Assembly (NCBI RefSeq): GCF_002632825.1
Contig: NZ_NJAJ01000005.1
Span: 1 to 64,000, forward strand
DNA length: 64,000 bases
DNA from: Xenorhabdus stockiae
Lineage (GTDB): Bacteria > Pseudomonadota > Gammaproteobacteria > Enterobacterales > Enterobacteriaceae
Reading direction: 5' to 3'
Both the position numbers and the translations under genes were made by a program. Under the pieces are notes generated by a model that was not told the DNA's origin, searched no databases, and worked only from the letters and a program-made list of their open reading frames with translations. Shown here piece by piece: positions 49,065-58,740 of the stretch. Positions within the stretch are counted from its first letter, which is position 1. The number at the start of each line of letters is the position of its first letter.

Positions 49065-49940
49065 ATGCTTGATAAAATTTTCTCTTTGCCAATTGTAAAG
49101 CAGATATCTCCTCATATCAGTCAACGGGATATTGATGGATTTCCATTAATTGTGATTAGTCACCCGAAAGTCCGCAGCGCAATCAGTATTCAGGGTGCGC
49201 ACCTTATGGCGTGGCAGCCCAGTGGTGAAAAGCCAGTATTATGGTTAAGCAATAATACAAAATTCCGTGCAGGAACAGCCATCCGTGGTGGTATCCCCAT
49301 CTGTTGGCCGTGGTTTGGGCCTCAGGACACGCCGAGTCATGGGTTTGCCCGGATTTTACCATGGGAATTCAAAGGGCATCATGAACATGAAAATGGTGTC
49401 ATTTTGATGTTCACACTACAAAACAGCGAATATACCAAACAACTATGGCCACATGAGTTTACACTTATTGCCCGCTTTAAATTAGGTGAAACCTGTGAAA
49501 TAGAGCTGGAATCCTACGGAGATTATCAAACCACATGCGCTCTCCACTCTTATTTTAATATCAGCGATATAGAGAAAATTCAGGTCAGTGGATTAGGCAG
49601 TCACTTTATCGATTCGATAACCAACAAAAAACAGCAATCGACTAGTGAAAAACTCACGTTTCAAGGGCGAACCGATCGTATTTACACCAAGCCAGAAGAT
49701 TTCAGCCTACTTAATGATAAACAATGGAAGCGTACCATCGAGATTCATCACTATCATCACAGTGATATCGTTTGCTGGAATCCCGGAGCAGAATTATCAG
49801 GCAGCATGCAAGATATGGAGAACGAAGGCTATAAAACTATGGTCTGTGTTGAAACTGCTCGTATCAGTAGCCCCTTGTATTCTAAAAACGGGAACCCCGG
49901 CAAGCTATCTGTCGTCCTTCGTTGCCGCCAGACAAGCTGA
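49065..49940 (+). CDS. yeaD: glucose-6-phosphate 1-epimerase-like protein YeaD
   Basis: The product is 291 aa from the ATG at 49065, 8 bp after AAGG and aligned with the E. coli start ('MLDKIFSLP'). ATGs at 49062 and 49059 are too close to that site, and the longer frame to 48957 runs into the gapA terminator. It has the aldose-epimerase family blocks 'SIQGAHLMAWQPSGEKPVLW', 'IRGGIPICWPWFGP', 'ALHSYFNISD' and 'WNPGAELSGSMQDM'. It interconverts hexose-6-phosphate anomers. It is paired with gapA as in E. coli. Confidence 0.94.
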   Translation: MLDKIFSLPIVKQISPHISQRDIDGFPLIVISHPKVRSAISIQGAHLMAWQPSGEKPVLWLSNNTKFRAGTAIRGGIPICWPWFGPQDTPSHGFARILPWEFKGHHEHENGVILMFTLQNSEYTKQLWPHEFTLIARFKLGETCEIELESYGDYQTTCALHSYFNISDIEKIQVSGLGSHFIDSITNKKQQSTSEKLTFQGRTDRIYTKPEDFSLLNDKQWKRTIEIHHYHHSDIVCWNPGAELSGSMQDMENEGYKTMVCVETARISSPLYSKNGNPGKLSVVLRCRQTS

Positions 49941-50044
49941 ACATAACTTATTGGTCAGAATTAAAATGGGATGAACAGGCATTGATTCAAACTGCATGGA
50001 AGCGGTACGAAAAAATGCCTGAGAAAATAATAAACCCTTTATCA

Positions 50045-51112
50045 TTAATCAACAACCACCGGAACACGTCTGGCTAAAGCGCACAACAGTTCATAACCTA
50101 TCGTTCCAGCAAACTCTGCGACTTCATCCACGGGTAATTTTGCTCCCCATAGCTCAACAGAGCTACCGATTGTGGCTTCTGGGCATGGTGTCAGATCCAC
50201 CGTCATCATATCCATTGATATCGCTCCCAGCACACGGGTGCGGATACCATCAACAACAACAGGTGTTCCTGTTGATGCATGACGAGGATAGCCATCAGCA
50301 TAACCGCATGCAACAGTACCCACTCGGGTTGGAGACTGTGTGGTATAGCGGCTGCCGTAACCAATTTTTACCCCTTTAGCCAGTTCATGGACCGCGATAA
50401 TTTCACTTTTCAGACTCATCGCAGGTCTCAATCCCGAATCTGCAATATCACGCCACTTTCCGCTGGGAGACGCCCCATATAGAATGATCCCCGGCCTGAC
50501 CCAATCACGATGCGTTTGCGGGTGCCATAGAATGGCGCCAGAATTAGCCAAGCAATGCGAAAGATCGTCCATTCTGAGCTCTTTAACCACTGTAAATTGC
50601 TCACTAACACCCATTTCATTATCGGAATTCGCAAAATGGGTCATTAAAGTGACTGATCTGATATTCTGTATCCCATTTGCCATTGATACTATCTGTGGAT
50701 ATTCATCGGGAGTGAAACCCAGACGGTTCATGCCACTGTTAAGTTTTAAGTAGACATCTACAGGTTTATCGAATTCTGCCTCTTCTATTGCCTGAAGCTG
50801 CCAGCGACTATGTACTGCCGTTGTCAGATTATATTTATTGATTATCTGCAAATCTTCGGCTTTGAAGAAACCTTCCAACAACAGGATAGGCCCTTGCCAC
50901 CCCTGTTCTCTCAAATAAATAGCTTCATTCATATCAAGCAGAGCAAAACCATCCGTCTGCGTGAGTGATTGCCATATTCTGTCCAACCCATGCCCATATG
51001 CATTCGCTTTCACTACCGACCAAATTTTACTGTGACCGACCTTCTGACGGATCATTGCCAGATTATGGCGGAATGCATCAAGGTGGATCGTCGCCAAAAT
51101 AGGACGTGGCAT
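50045..51112 (-). CDS. dadX: catabolic alanine racemase DadX
   Basis: The product is 355 aa. The PLP lysine is Lys35 in 'VVKANAYGHGL'. The second catalytic base Tyr lies in 'KIGYGSRY', and 'AISMDMMTVDL' is the C-terminal signature. It is named DadX rather than Alr because it follows dadA by 21 bp, the dadAX operon order. It turns L-alanine into D-alanine for DadA, and can also supply D-Ala for peptidoglycan. Confidence 0.95.
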   Translation of the reverse strand: MPRPILATIHLDAFRHNLAMIRQKVGHSKIWSVVKANAYGHGLDRIWQSLTQTDGFALLDMNEAIYLREQGWQGPILLLEGFFKAEDLQIINKYNLTTAVHSRWQLQAIEEAEFDKPVDVYLKLNSGMNRLGFTPDEYPQIVSMANGIQNIRSVTLMTHFANSDNEMGVSEQFTVVKELRMDDLSHCLANSGAILWHPQTHRDWVRPGIILYGASPSGKWRDIADSGLRPAMSLKSEIIAVHELAKGVKIGYGSRYTTQSPTRVGTVACGYADGYPRHASTGTPVVVDGIRTRVLGAISMDMMTVDLTPCPEATIGSSVELWGAKLPVDEVAEFAGTIGYELLCALARRVPVVVD

Positions 51113-51133
51113 ATTGACCCCTTCTAATTTACT

Positions 51134-52435
51134 TTACGCAGTATGTAAGCGATGCTTCGCCCGAAGTACTTTGGTATTAAACCCATCGGTGTATCTGAAT
51201 ACAGAAAGATCATCCGCGGCAATATCAGTTTTTTTGCCTGAGATTAAGTCAGATAACAGCTTTCCTGAACCACAGGCCATCGTCCAGCCTAATGTGCCAT
51301 GTCCGGTATTCAGATAAAGGTTAGCGTATTTCGTCGGGCCAACAATAGGTGTGCCATCCGGTGTCATCGGGCGTAACCCAGCCCAGAATGAAGCTTCAGC
51401 AATATTGCCACCGTCGTGGTAAAGATCATCAACGACCATTTTTAGTGTTTCACAACGGCTTTTTAGTACGTCCAAGTTAAAACCGACGACTTCTGCCATA
51501 CCGCCAACCCGGATACGATTATCGAAACGCGTAATAGCAATTTTATAAGTTTCATCCAGTATCGTTGAAGTCGGTGAACGAGTTTCATCCATTACCGGCA
51601 TTGTCAGCGAATAGCCTTTCATAGGGTAAACCGGAATTGTGACAAGACCTCTCAATAATTCGGTGGAATAAGCCCCCATCGCTATCACATACTGATCAGC
51701 GGTTATAACACCATCATCACACTGAATACCGCTAACCTTATCGCCATCCATCAGAATTTGTTTAACCTGCTTGTTAAATATAAATCTGACACCTGCTTTT
51801 TCTGCCATTTTGGCTAATTCTTTGGTAAAAATCTGGCAATCACCGGTTTCATCATTAGGAAGTTGCAATCCCCCCGTTAATTTATGGGAAGAGTGGACAA
51901 GAGCCGGCTCTACTGACGCTAATTGTTCTGCCGTCAATAATCGATAAGGAACACCCTCCTGCTCCAATACCGCAATATCCTTGGCTGCGCTATCAAACTG
52001 CTTAGCAGTTCTGAACAGTTGTAATGTTCCCCCTAGACGCTCCTCATACCGAATACCTGTATCCGCTCTCAACTGTTTAATACAGTCACGGCTATATTCA
52101 GCCAAACGCACCATCCTGCTTTTATTCATCGCATAATGGTCAGCATCGCAATTGCGTAGCATTTGCCACATCCAGCGCAACTGAAATAATGAACCATCAG
52201 GGCGAATAGCTAGCGGAGCATGGCGCTGAAACAGCCATTTGAACGCTTTTAACGGAATACCCGGAGCACCCCAGGGAGTTGAATACCCGGGTGAAATTTG
52301 CCCGGCATTGCCTGCACTCGTTTCTTCGGCAGCACTCTGCTGACGATCCACGACGATCACTTCATGACCTTCCTGAGCCAGATACCAGGCGCTGGTGACG
52401 CCAATAACACCACTGCCTAAAATAAGGACTTTCAT
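51134..52435 (-). CDS. dadA: D-amino acid dehydrogenase small subunit
   Basis: The product is 433 aa from the ATG at 52435, which has a CAGGTGG site; the frame extends 13 residues upstream. The FAD motif '[19 protein letters not shown]' is at the N-terminus. '[19 protein letters not shown]' and the C-terminal '[20 protein letters not shown]' are DadA signatures. It oxidises D-alanine to pyruvate at the membrane and feeds electrons to the respiratory chain. Confidence 0.97.
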   Translation of the reverse strand: MKVLILGSGVIGVTSAWYLAQEGHEVIVVDRQQSAAEETSAGNAGQISPGYSTPWGAPGIPLKAFKWLFQRHAPLAIRPDGSLFQLRWMWQMLRNCDADHYAMNKSRMVRLAEYSRDCIKQLRADTGIRYEERLGGTLQLFRTAKQFDSAAKDIAVLEQEGVPYRLLTAEQLASVEPALVHSSHKLTGGLQLPNDETGDCQIFTKELAKMAEKAGVRFIFNKQVKQILMDGDKVSGIQCDDGVITADQYVIAMGAYSTELLRGLVTIPVYPMKGYSLTMPVMDETRSPTSTILDETYKIAITRFDNRIRVGGMAEVVGFNLDVLKSRCETLKMVVDDLYHDGGNIAEASFWAGLRPMTPDGTPIVGPTKYANLYLNTGHGTLGWTMACGSGKLLSDLISGKKTDIAADDLSVFRYTDGFNTKVLRAKHRLHTA

Positions 52436-52978
52436 TCTGCCACCTGCTGATAAGAAATATACGAAGACAAGCATAATATGCTAATTAGAAAAATCCAACA
52501 CAGAATAATAGACCATGAAATGATTAATTGAATTTTAGGATTTAAATCACAATTCCATTACAAAATCATGATAAAAAACTTTCTTATTATCAGATGAAAA
52601 ACAAAAAAACAATCTAAAATACAATCAAATAGTAAAGAATTAAATGCTGTTAATTGATTATATAAGTGTTCTGAAAAGTGATTTTTACGGTAAAAAAGCA
52701 ACATTAAGTTCACAATATTCGAATTTATATTAATTCAAAAAAATGAAATAATTAAGAATTAAATCCCGAACCAATGTGAGCTGAACAGTATAATAATTTA
52801 AAAATTTGAATTTTACAGCTTGAGTGGGTTTTCACCATTTATGAGGAGATAAGAAAACACCTCTTCATAGGTATAATTATTAAAAAATGGGAAGCAGCGA
52901 ACTACACAAAGCAGTTCGCCTTTAAAGAATAAGCTAGATTAGAAAATCAACTTGATAATTGGAAAAGATATAATTTGA
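52436..52978. other. spacer between dadA and fadR
   Basis: No gene is visible in this very AT-rich 543 bp. It must hold the dadA promoter and the end of the fadR transcript. A 7-bp-stem hairpin at 52897-52919 may terminate fadR, though its T-run is about 10 nt downstream of the stem. Confidence 0.5.
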
Positions 52979-53701
52979 TTAATTCTGACGTGCTGCTGTT
53001 AAGTCATTGAACATAATGCCTTGCATTTCATGCCAAATGGTTCCGCTTTCTTTACCATAATTACGTACGCATTCCATGATTTTATCGTAGGCTTCTTCCC
53101 GGCACAGTACGCTTAATTGCTGATAGAAATTCAGCGCCAGTTTACGAGCCTCTGGGTTCGAAAAGTAATAACGACCCACACGAGTATAAAGCCCTTTTAA
53201 TCCGTTAATGATCAACCCATAAATAGGATTTCCTGACGCAAATGCTAAGCCACGGAAAATATCATAATCCACAGAACTGAAAGACTCCGCAGTGTCTTCT
53301 GCTTTATCTTTTTCAGCCAGAACTTCCAGTGCTTTTTCCGGATTATGTCTGAATGCAGTACGGATAAAAATGGCCGCAATATTTGTGCGCACTGACAGTA
53401 AATTATCCACCAGCTGAGGCACACGATCATGATCTAAACGTGCCAGAGTTTCCAGAATATTAAGACCTGATGTTTCCCAGAAGTTATTGACCTTTGTTGG
53501 TTTTCCATGCTGAATAGTCAACCAGCCATCACGAGCAAGACGCTGCAATACTTCACGCAAAGTGGTACGAGTGACACCGATTAATTCAGATAATTCACGC
53601 TCTGCTGGCAGAATGGAGCCTGGTGGAAAACGATTATTCCATATACTTTCAATGATATACTCTTCCGCAAAACTCGCAGGACTCTGAGCCTTAATTACCA
53701 T
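52979..53701 (-). CDS. fadR: fatty-acid metabolism regulator FadR
   Basis: The product is 240 aa, the enterobacterial length. The GntR-type winged HTH (about 9-72) has '[21 protein letters not shown]' and '[21 protein letters not shown]'. The C-terminal acyl-CoA-binding domain has '[19 protein letters not shown]'. It represses fad genes and activates fab genes, and long-chain acyl-CoA releases it. It is divergent from nhaB, as in E. coli. Confidence 0.97.
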   Translation of the reverse strand: MVIKAQSPASFAEEYIIESIWNNRFPPGSILPAERELSELIGVTRTTLREVLQRLARDGWLTIQHGKPTKVNNFWETSGLNILETLARLDHDRVPQLVDNLLSVRTNIAAIFIRTAFRHNPEKALEVLAEKDKAEDTAESFSSVDYDIFRGLAFASGNPIYGLIINGLKGLYTRVGRYYFSNPEARKLALNFYQQLSVLCREEAYDKIMECVRNYGKESGTIWHEMQGIMFNDLTAARQN

Positions 53702-53742
53702 ATTTAAACTATTCCAAAACTGTTTTCTTGGCTAATAATAGG

Positions 53743-53759
53743 TACTGATCATACCAGAA
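53743..53759. promoter_or_regulatory. possible FadR operator upstream of fadR
   Basis: TACTGATCATACCAGAA matches the FadR consensus as I remember it (AACTGGTC, any base, GACCAGTT) at about 12 of 16 fixed positions. It lies 42 bp upstream of the fadR start, where it could mediate autoregulation. Confidence 0.4.
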
Positions 53760-53886
53760 TGCGCCAGATCGACATAGTTACATAATAAATAAACCATGAA
53801 AGAGTGAAAGAGGTCATAAAAAAATATAATTATTACCCAATTAATTATGAGATTATCCCCTTAAATTACCACCAGTTAGAGCGTAC

Positions 53887-54010
53887 GATACCCAATGTAT
53901 TTCGAGTTGCATCAAAACAGTCAGGAAGCGTCTCCCAGAGGCATAATCACTAGATGACTGGAATAAACGAGCGCAACCAACAGAGAGGTAACTGGAAAAA
54001 CAGCGGGTAT
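53887..54010. repeat. ERIC-like element between fadR and nhaB
   Basis: A 124 bp imperfect palindrome. The ends ATACCCAATGTATTTCGAG and the complement of the GTAACTGG...GCGGGTAT end pair, with centre blocks CCCAGAGGCATAATCACTAG and GACTGGAATAAACGAGCGC. It is more diverged than the copy at 44671. The rest of the 53702-54062 spacer holds no gene. Confidence 0.8.
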
Positions 54011-54062
54011 GTTGTGCTTTAGAAATGTCCCATGTATCCACAGAAGAGGAATATTAATAATA

Positions 54063-55613
54063 ATGGAAATCAGTATCCGACGTGCAGTGGTGAAAAACTT
54101 TCTCGGCAATTCGCCGGATTGGTACAAATTGGCTATCGTTGTTTTTCTTATCATCAATCCACTGGTTTTTTTCTATGTCAGCCCCTTCGTTGCAGGCTGG
54201 ATGCTCGTTGTGGAATTTATCTTCACACTGGCAATGGCGTTAAAATGCTATCCGTTGCAGCCGGGAGGTTTACTTGCTATTGAAGCTGTGCTTATCGGCA
54301 TGACCTCACCAAAACAGATAGGGCATGAGATCAGCAATAATCTGGAAGTTATTCTGCTGCTGATTTTCATGGTTGCCGGTATTTACTTCATGAAGCAACT
54401 TCTGCTATTTGTTTTCACTAAACTACTCTTGAGCATTCGTTCCAAAAAAATGCTGGCTCTGGCCTTCTGTCTGGCAAGTGCATTTTTATCTGCTTTTCTT
54501 GATGCCCTGACAGTTATAGCCGTTGTTATCAGCGTATCTGTTGGCTTTTATTCTATTTATCATCGTTATCTTTCCAGCCAGAATAATGGCAGTACAGATC
54601 TTAACGATGATCAATTTATTGATAATGAAGATAAAAGACAGACACTGGATCAGTTCCGGGCATTTCTGCGCAGCCTGATGATGCATGCCGGTGTCGGTAC
54701 AGCATTAGGCGGTGTGATGACGATGGTCGGTGAACCACAAAACCTGATCATCGCAAAACATGTTGGCTGGGATTTCGTGACATTCTTTATCCGTATGTCT
54801 CCTGTCACCGTGCCTGTTTTTATCTGTGGATTACTGGTTTGTCTGCTGGTTGAACATTTCAAACTGTTTGGTTACGGTGCCGAACTACCTGAGCGTGTCC
54901 GCTCTGTTTTGGAAGACTATGCGAAAAAAGCCGGTGAAAAACGTACCCGTCAGGAAAAAGCTCAGCTTGTTGTTCAGGCTTTAATCGGCATCTGGCTGAT
55001 TGTTGCTTTGGCATTCCACCTAGCTGAAGTCGGTTTGATTGGCCTGTCAGTGATTATTATGGCTACTGCTTTTTGTGGTATCACGGAAGAACATGCTTTA
55101 GGTAAAGCCTTTGAGGAAGCCTTACCGTTTACTGCATTATTGACAGTCTTCTTTTCTGTGGTTGCGGTCATTATTGATCAACAACTATTTACCCCATTTA
55201 TTCAGTTTGTACTGCAATCCTCACCAGCGTCACAACTTTCCCTGTTTTATCTGTTTAATGGTCTGCTTTCCGCAGTATCTGACAACGTATTTGTAGGTAC
55301 TGTTTATATTAATGAAGCTCTGACTGCGCTTAAAAGTGGTCTTATTTCACAGCAGCAATATGAATTTTTAGCTGTAGCCATTAATACAGGAACCAACCTA
55401 CCATCCGTAGCGACACCAAACGGACAGGCTGCTTTCCTGTTCCTGCTGACATCTGCGCTATCGCCACTGATTCGCTTGTCTTATGGGCGTATGGTACTAA
55501 TGGCTCTACCTTACACAATTGTGATGACTCTTGTGGGTCTGCTGTGTGTTGAATTTTGGCTACTGCCTGCTACTGAATATCTTGTAAAACTTGGTTGGGT
55601 TATCCCACAATAA
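54063..55613 (+). CDS. nhaB: Na+/H+ antiporter NhaB
   Basis: The product is 516 aa from the ATG at 54063 ('[20 protein letters not shown]', the family start), with AAGAGGA upstream. It has about 10-12 membrane segments and conserved blocks '[17 protein letters not shown]', '[16 protein letters not shown]' and '[19 protein letters not shown]'. It exchanges Na+ for H+ at the inner membrane. It ends in a strong terminator. Confidence 0.97.
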   Translation: MEISIRRAVVKNFLGNSPDWYKLAIVVFLIINPLVFFYVSPFVAGWMLVVEFIFTLAMALKCYPLQPGGLLAIEAVLIGMTSPKQIGHEISNNLEVILLLIFMVAGIYFMKQLLLFVFTKLLLSIRSKKMLALAFCLASAFLSAFLDALTVIAVVISVSVGFYSIYHRYLSSQNNGSTDLNDDQFIDNEDKRQTLDQFRAFLRSLMMHAGVGTALGGVMTMVGEPQNLIIAKHVGWDFVTFFIRMSPVTVPVFICGLLVCLLVEHFKLFGYGAELPERVRSVLEDYAKKAGEKRTRQEKAQLVVQALIGIWLIVALAFHLAEVGLIGLSVIIMATAFCGITEEHALGKAFEEALPFTALLTVFFSVVAVIIDQQLFTPFIQFVLQSSPASQLSLFYLFNGLLSAVSDNVFVGTVYINEALTALKSGLISQQQYEFLAVAINTGTNLPSVATPNGQAAFLFLLTSALSPLIRLSYGRMVLMALPYTIVMTLVGLLCVEFWLLPATEYLVKLGWVIPQ

Positions 55614-55642
55614 TCCCTTATATTTATTATTAAGGAATTCTG

Positions 55643-55680
55643 CCGGATAGGGTGTAAAATCCCCCTATCCGGTTTTTTTA
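55643..55680 (+). terminator. nhaB terminator
   Basis: The stem CCGGATAGGG/CCCTATCCGG is followed by TTTTTTTA, 30 bp after the stop. This is one of the strongest terminators in the window. Confidence 0.92.
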
Positions 55681-55688
55681 TCCCTTCG

Positions 55689-55777
55689 AATATCCAGTCG
55701 ATTTCATGCTGCCTCCGGCGGTACAGGAACGAATTTGCACCACCAACAAAAAGGCAATTTGAAAGAGGATGGGTATA
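55689..55777. repeat. truncated ERIC-like element upstream of dsbB
   Basis: About 89 bp. The left part ATATCCAGTCGATTTCATG and the right part CCAACAAAAAGGCAATTTGA and GATGGGTATA match the ends of the other two copies, but the central palindrome is mostly missing. This is an internally deleted copy. Confidence 0.7.
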
Positions 55778-55878
55778 ATTTAAAAAAACAACATAATTGA
55801 CCTTAAATTGATTCTTTTGTGATTTAAGAAACGGCAGAATAAACGGCTACCTATATATACGATACGGGAAGAAGAAGA

Positions 55879-56397
55879 ATGTTACATTTTCTAAAATGGA
55901 GTTCCCAAGGGCGAAGCGCATGGTTGTTAATGGCGTTAACAGCTCTTTTACTGGAGTTTGTTGCTCTTTACTTTCAACACGTTATGCAGTTACAACCCTG
56001 TGTAATGTGCATTTATGAGCGTGTTGCTCTATTCGGTATTTTCGGGGCGGCCCTGCTGGGAGCTATCGCCCCCAAAACCCCGCTGCGCTGGCTGGCTATT
56101 TTACTCTGGCTTTATAGCTCATGGCACGGATTACAACTGGCATGGGATCATACCATGATGCAGTTATACCCCAGCCCTTTTAATACCTGTGAATTTTTTG
56201 TCAGATTTCCGTCATGGCTGCCGTTAAATGAATGGCTGCCTTCGGTGTTTCAGGCTTTTGGCGATTGTTCAATAAAACAATGGTCATTTCTGACACTGGA
56301 TATGCCGCAATGGCTGATTGGTGTCTTTGCTGCTTATTTATTAGTGGGTGTTCTGGTTCTGATCAGCCAGTTTTTCCGGCTGAAATATAAGTATTAA
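55879..56397 (+). CDS. dsbB: disulfide bond formation protein DsbB
   Basis: The product is 172 aa with four membrane segments. The redox cysteines are C41 and C44 ('[10 protein letters not shown]') and C104 and C130 in the second periplasmic loop, the same numbers as in E. coli. It reoxidises DsbA and passes electrons to quinone. Confidence 0.97.
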   Translation: MLHFLKWSSQGRSAWLLMALTALLLEFVALYFQHVMQLQPCVMCIYERVALFGIFGAALLGAIAPKTPLRWLAILLWLYSSWHGLQLAWDHTMMQLYPSPFNTCEFFVRFPSWLPLNEWLPSVFQAFGDCSIKQWSFLTLDMPQWLIGVFAAYLLVGVLVLISQFFRLKYKY

Positions 56398-56401
56398 GAA
56401 C

Positions 56402-56441
56402 AAAAAGGCTGTCTTTCCTACGCGGGGAAAGCAGCCTTTTT
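56402..56441 (+). terminator. dsbB terminator
   Basis: The stem AAAAAGGCTG...CAGCCTTTTT has an extended inner pairing (CTTTCC with GGAAAG) around a short loop and begins 5 bp after the dsbB stop. Confidence 0.88.
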
Positions 56442-56576
56442 CGCTAACTCTAATTGATAATCCCTTCCTATCCGCTATTATTGTTTCCTTTTCATGTTCT
56501 CCGCCATAAAATCATCGTAATTTTTTTAAGGGCCTTTAGTCGAACAGCCATCAGAAACAGTAAAGAACAACCAGAA

Positions 56577-57491
56577 ATGAATACTCAAAAAGAACAGTAT
56601 AATTTTAATAAATTACAAAAACGTCTGCGTCGTGATGTCGGGCAAGCCATTGCAGATTTTAATATGATTGAAGAAGGCGATCGCATTATGGTCTGCCTTT
56701 CTGGTGGCAAAGACAGCTACACCCTGCTGTCTATTTTGCAGAACCTGCAAAAAAGTGCCCCTATTAACTTTTCGCTTATTGCCGTCAATCTGGATCAAAA
56801 ACAACCAGGTTTTCCTGAGCACATCCTTCCGGCTTATCTGGATGAACTGGGCGTCGAGTATAAGATTGTCGAAGAAAATACCTACGGTATTGTCAAAGAA
56901 AAAATCCCGGAAGGAAAAACAACCTGCTCTCTGTGCTCCCGACTACGTCGTGGTATTTTATACCGCACCGCTACTGAACTGGGCGCAACCAAAATCGCTC
57001 TGGGGCATCATCGTGATGATATCCTGCAAACTGTCTTTCTGAATATGTTTTATGGCGGCAAATTAAAAGGCATGCCACCTAAACTAATCAGTGATGATGG
57101 TAAACACATTGTTATACGCCCGCTGGCTTACTGCCGGGAAAAAGATATCGAACGCTACGCAGAAGCGAAAGCATTTCCCATTATTCCTTGTAATTTGTGT
57201 GGCTCACAGCCAAACCTACAACGTCAGGTTATCAAGGATATGCTGCGTGACTGGGACAAACGCTATCCCGGACGCATTGAAACTATGTTCCGAGCGGTAC
57301 AGAACGTGGTTCCATCACATCTCAGCGATTTTAATCTGTTCGACTTCAAAAGCATTAATCACGACAGTGAAATTATTGCTGGAGGGGACCTGGCTTTTGA
57401 TCGGGAGGAGTTACCCGTACAACCTGCTATTGACCCTGATGAACAAATTGATTTTCAGGCGGATCGGCTGGATGTTATCGAAATAAAGTAA
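56577..57491 (+). CDS. ttcA: tRNA 2-thiocytidine(32) synthetase TtcA
   Basis: The product is 304 aa from the ATG at 56577 ('[19 protein letters not shown]'); the frame runs 41 residues further upstream through non-coding-like sequence. The PP-loop is '[12 protein letters not shown]'. The Fe-S/active cysteines are in '[12 protein letters not shown]' and '[15 protein letters not shown]'. It thiolates C32 of certain tRNAs. A terminator follows. Confidence 0.96.
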   Translation: MNTQKEQYNFNKLQKRLRRDVGQAIADFNMIEEGDRIMVCLSGGKDSYTLLSILQNLQKSAPINFSLIAVNLDQKQPGFPEHILPAYLDELGVEYKIVEENTYGIVKEKIPEGKTTCSLCSRLRRGILYRTATELGATKIALGHHRDDILQTVFLNMFYGGKLKGMPPKLISDDGKHIVIRPLAYCREKDIERYAEAKAFPIIPCNLCGSQPNLQRQVIKDMLRDWDKRYPGRIETMFRAVQNVVPSHLSDFNLFDFKSINHDSEIIAGGDLAFDREELPVQPAIDPDEQIDFQADRLDVIEIK

Positions 57492-57502
57492 TAAAAAAAT
57501 AG

Positions 57503-57529
57503 CCGATGCTAAGGATTTTAGTATCGGCA
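57503..57529 (+). terminator. ttcA terminator-like hairpin
   Basis: The stem GCCGATGCTAA/TTAGTATCGGC contains one mismatch and begins 11 bp after the ttcA stop. The T-tract is weak (ATAATGTC). A second dyad (ACAACGTT/AACGTTGT, 57587-57610) lies downstream of it. Confidence 0.65.
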
Positions 57530-57737
57530 TAATGTCAATTATAATCGGTATAAAATTCAATATGAGAAACACTACAATCATGGAGCACAACGTTCATCGC
57601 TCAACGTTGTATTCACCTGCAGGGTTATAGTGCCTCAACTTGAGATACTGATTATTGATATATCTCAAATCCGCATGAAATTAACCATCAGATTCAATGA
57701 ACATTCGGTTCAGAACTCACGGCAATCGCAATTTTTC

Positions 57738-58721
57738 CTATAACCACTTACTTCGCTTTAACCACCATGCGAACCCCGCTATCAATAACGACAGCAGCAG
57801 GCTGAATAAACCAAAGCCAAATTCATCCTTATTTCCGGGGATCCCGCCAAGGTTAACACCAAATAAACCGGTTAAAAAAGTACTTGGTAAGAATATCATT
57901 GTTAACAATGACATCATGTAAATACGACGGTTCATCGCATCCGCCATAATGGAAGTAATCTCATCGGCAAGGACCGCTGTCCTTGCGATACAGCTATCCA
58001 AATCATCCAGCCCACGCCCGAGACGATCAGAGACTTCCTGAATCAGATGACGAGCCTCGTCACTCATCCACGGCAACTTCTCACTGGACAGTCGTGTCAA
58101 AACATCTCGCTGGGGTGCCATATACCGACGAAGAACAATCAATTGTTTGCGTAATAACACTAACTCACCTCGTCCTGGGATCTTCTGTTCCAGAATGTTA
58201 TCCTCAAACTCAATCAGGTTGTCATGCAACTCTTCAATAAAATCGTTCACTTCGTCGGTGATAGCATCGGCGATTTCAACCAGCCAGTGCCCTGTATTTT
58301 TTGCTCCTACGCCATTATTTAAATCAGCCAGAACCTGATCAACCGAATAGACTTTTCTATGGCTGCTGGAAATAATTATCCTGTCATTAATGTAGATGCG
58401 AAACGATACCAAGTGATCAGAGCGGGCATTGTCATTGCGATTAATTGTCCGCAACATAATCATCGCCCCTTCACCGGTACGAATGAGTTTGGGCCGAATA
58501 CTCTCACCCACCAGCCCTTCTTTTACCGGGACTGGTAGTTGGTTAGTTTTCATAATCCATTGATAACTAGCTTGATTTTTATAATCAAGATGCTGCCAGA
58601 ATGGTTGCCCTACCGTCGCAGATACATTTTCGCTAAAACCTGTAGTCCCTCCCTTCCCATTCAATTGGCAGGCATACACAGCGTTTGAATCTTTAAATGC
58701 TGAGCCATAAATCGTTTCCAC
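57738..58721 (-). CDS. zntB: zinc transport protein ZntB (CorA family)
   Basis: The product is 327 aa, the usual length. The large N-terminal cytoplasmic domain is followed by two C-terminal membrane helices. The first ends in the pore motif 'FGVNLGGIPGN', where CorA has GMN and ZntB has GVN. 'QLIVLRRYMAPQRDVLTRL' matches E. coli ZntB closely. It carries Zn2+ across the inner membrane. It lies 19 bp downstream of mppA and is probably co-transcribed with it. Confidence 0.96.
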   Translation of the reverse strand: METIYGSAFKDSNAVYACQLNGKGGTTGFSENVSATVGQPFWQHLDYKNQASYQWIMKTNQLPVPVKEGLVGESIRPKLIRTGEGAMIMLRTINRNDNARSDHLVSFRIYINDRIIISSSHRKVYSVDQVLADLNNGVGAKNTGHWLVEIADAITDEVNDFIEELHDNLIEFEDNILEQKIPGRGELVLLRKQLIVLRRYMAPQRDVLTRLSSEKLPWMSDEARHLIQEVSDRLGRGLDDLDSCIARTAVLADEITSIMADAMNRRIYMMSLLTMIFLPSTFLTGLFGVNLGGIPGNKDEFGFGLFSLLLSLLIAGFAWWLKRSKWL

Positions 58722-58740
58722 ATCCTCTCCTGTTCAACAT

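Noticed and set aside
57587-57610. ACAACGTT/AACGTTGT dyad as a terminator or operator
   Set aside because: No T-run, 76 bp from the nearest stronger hairpin, and no gene whose promoter it would control; kept only as a note.
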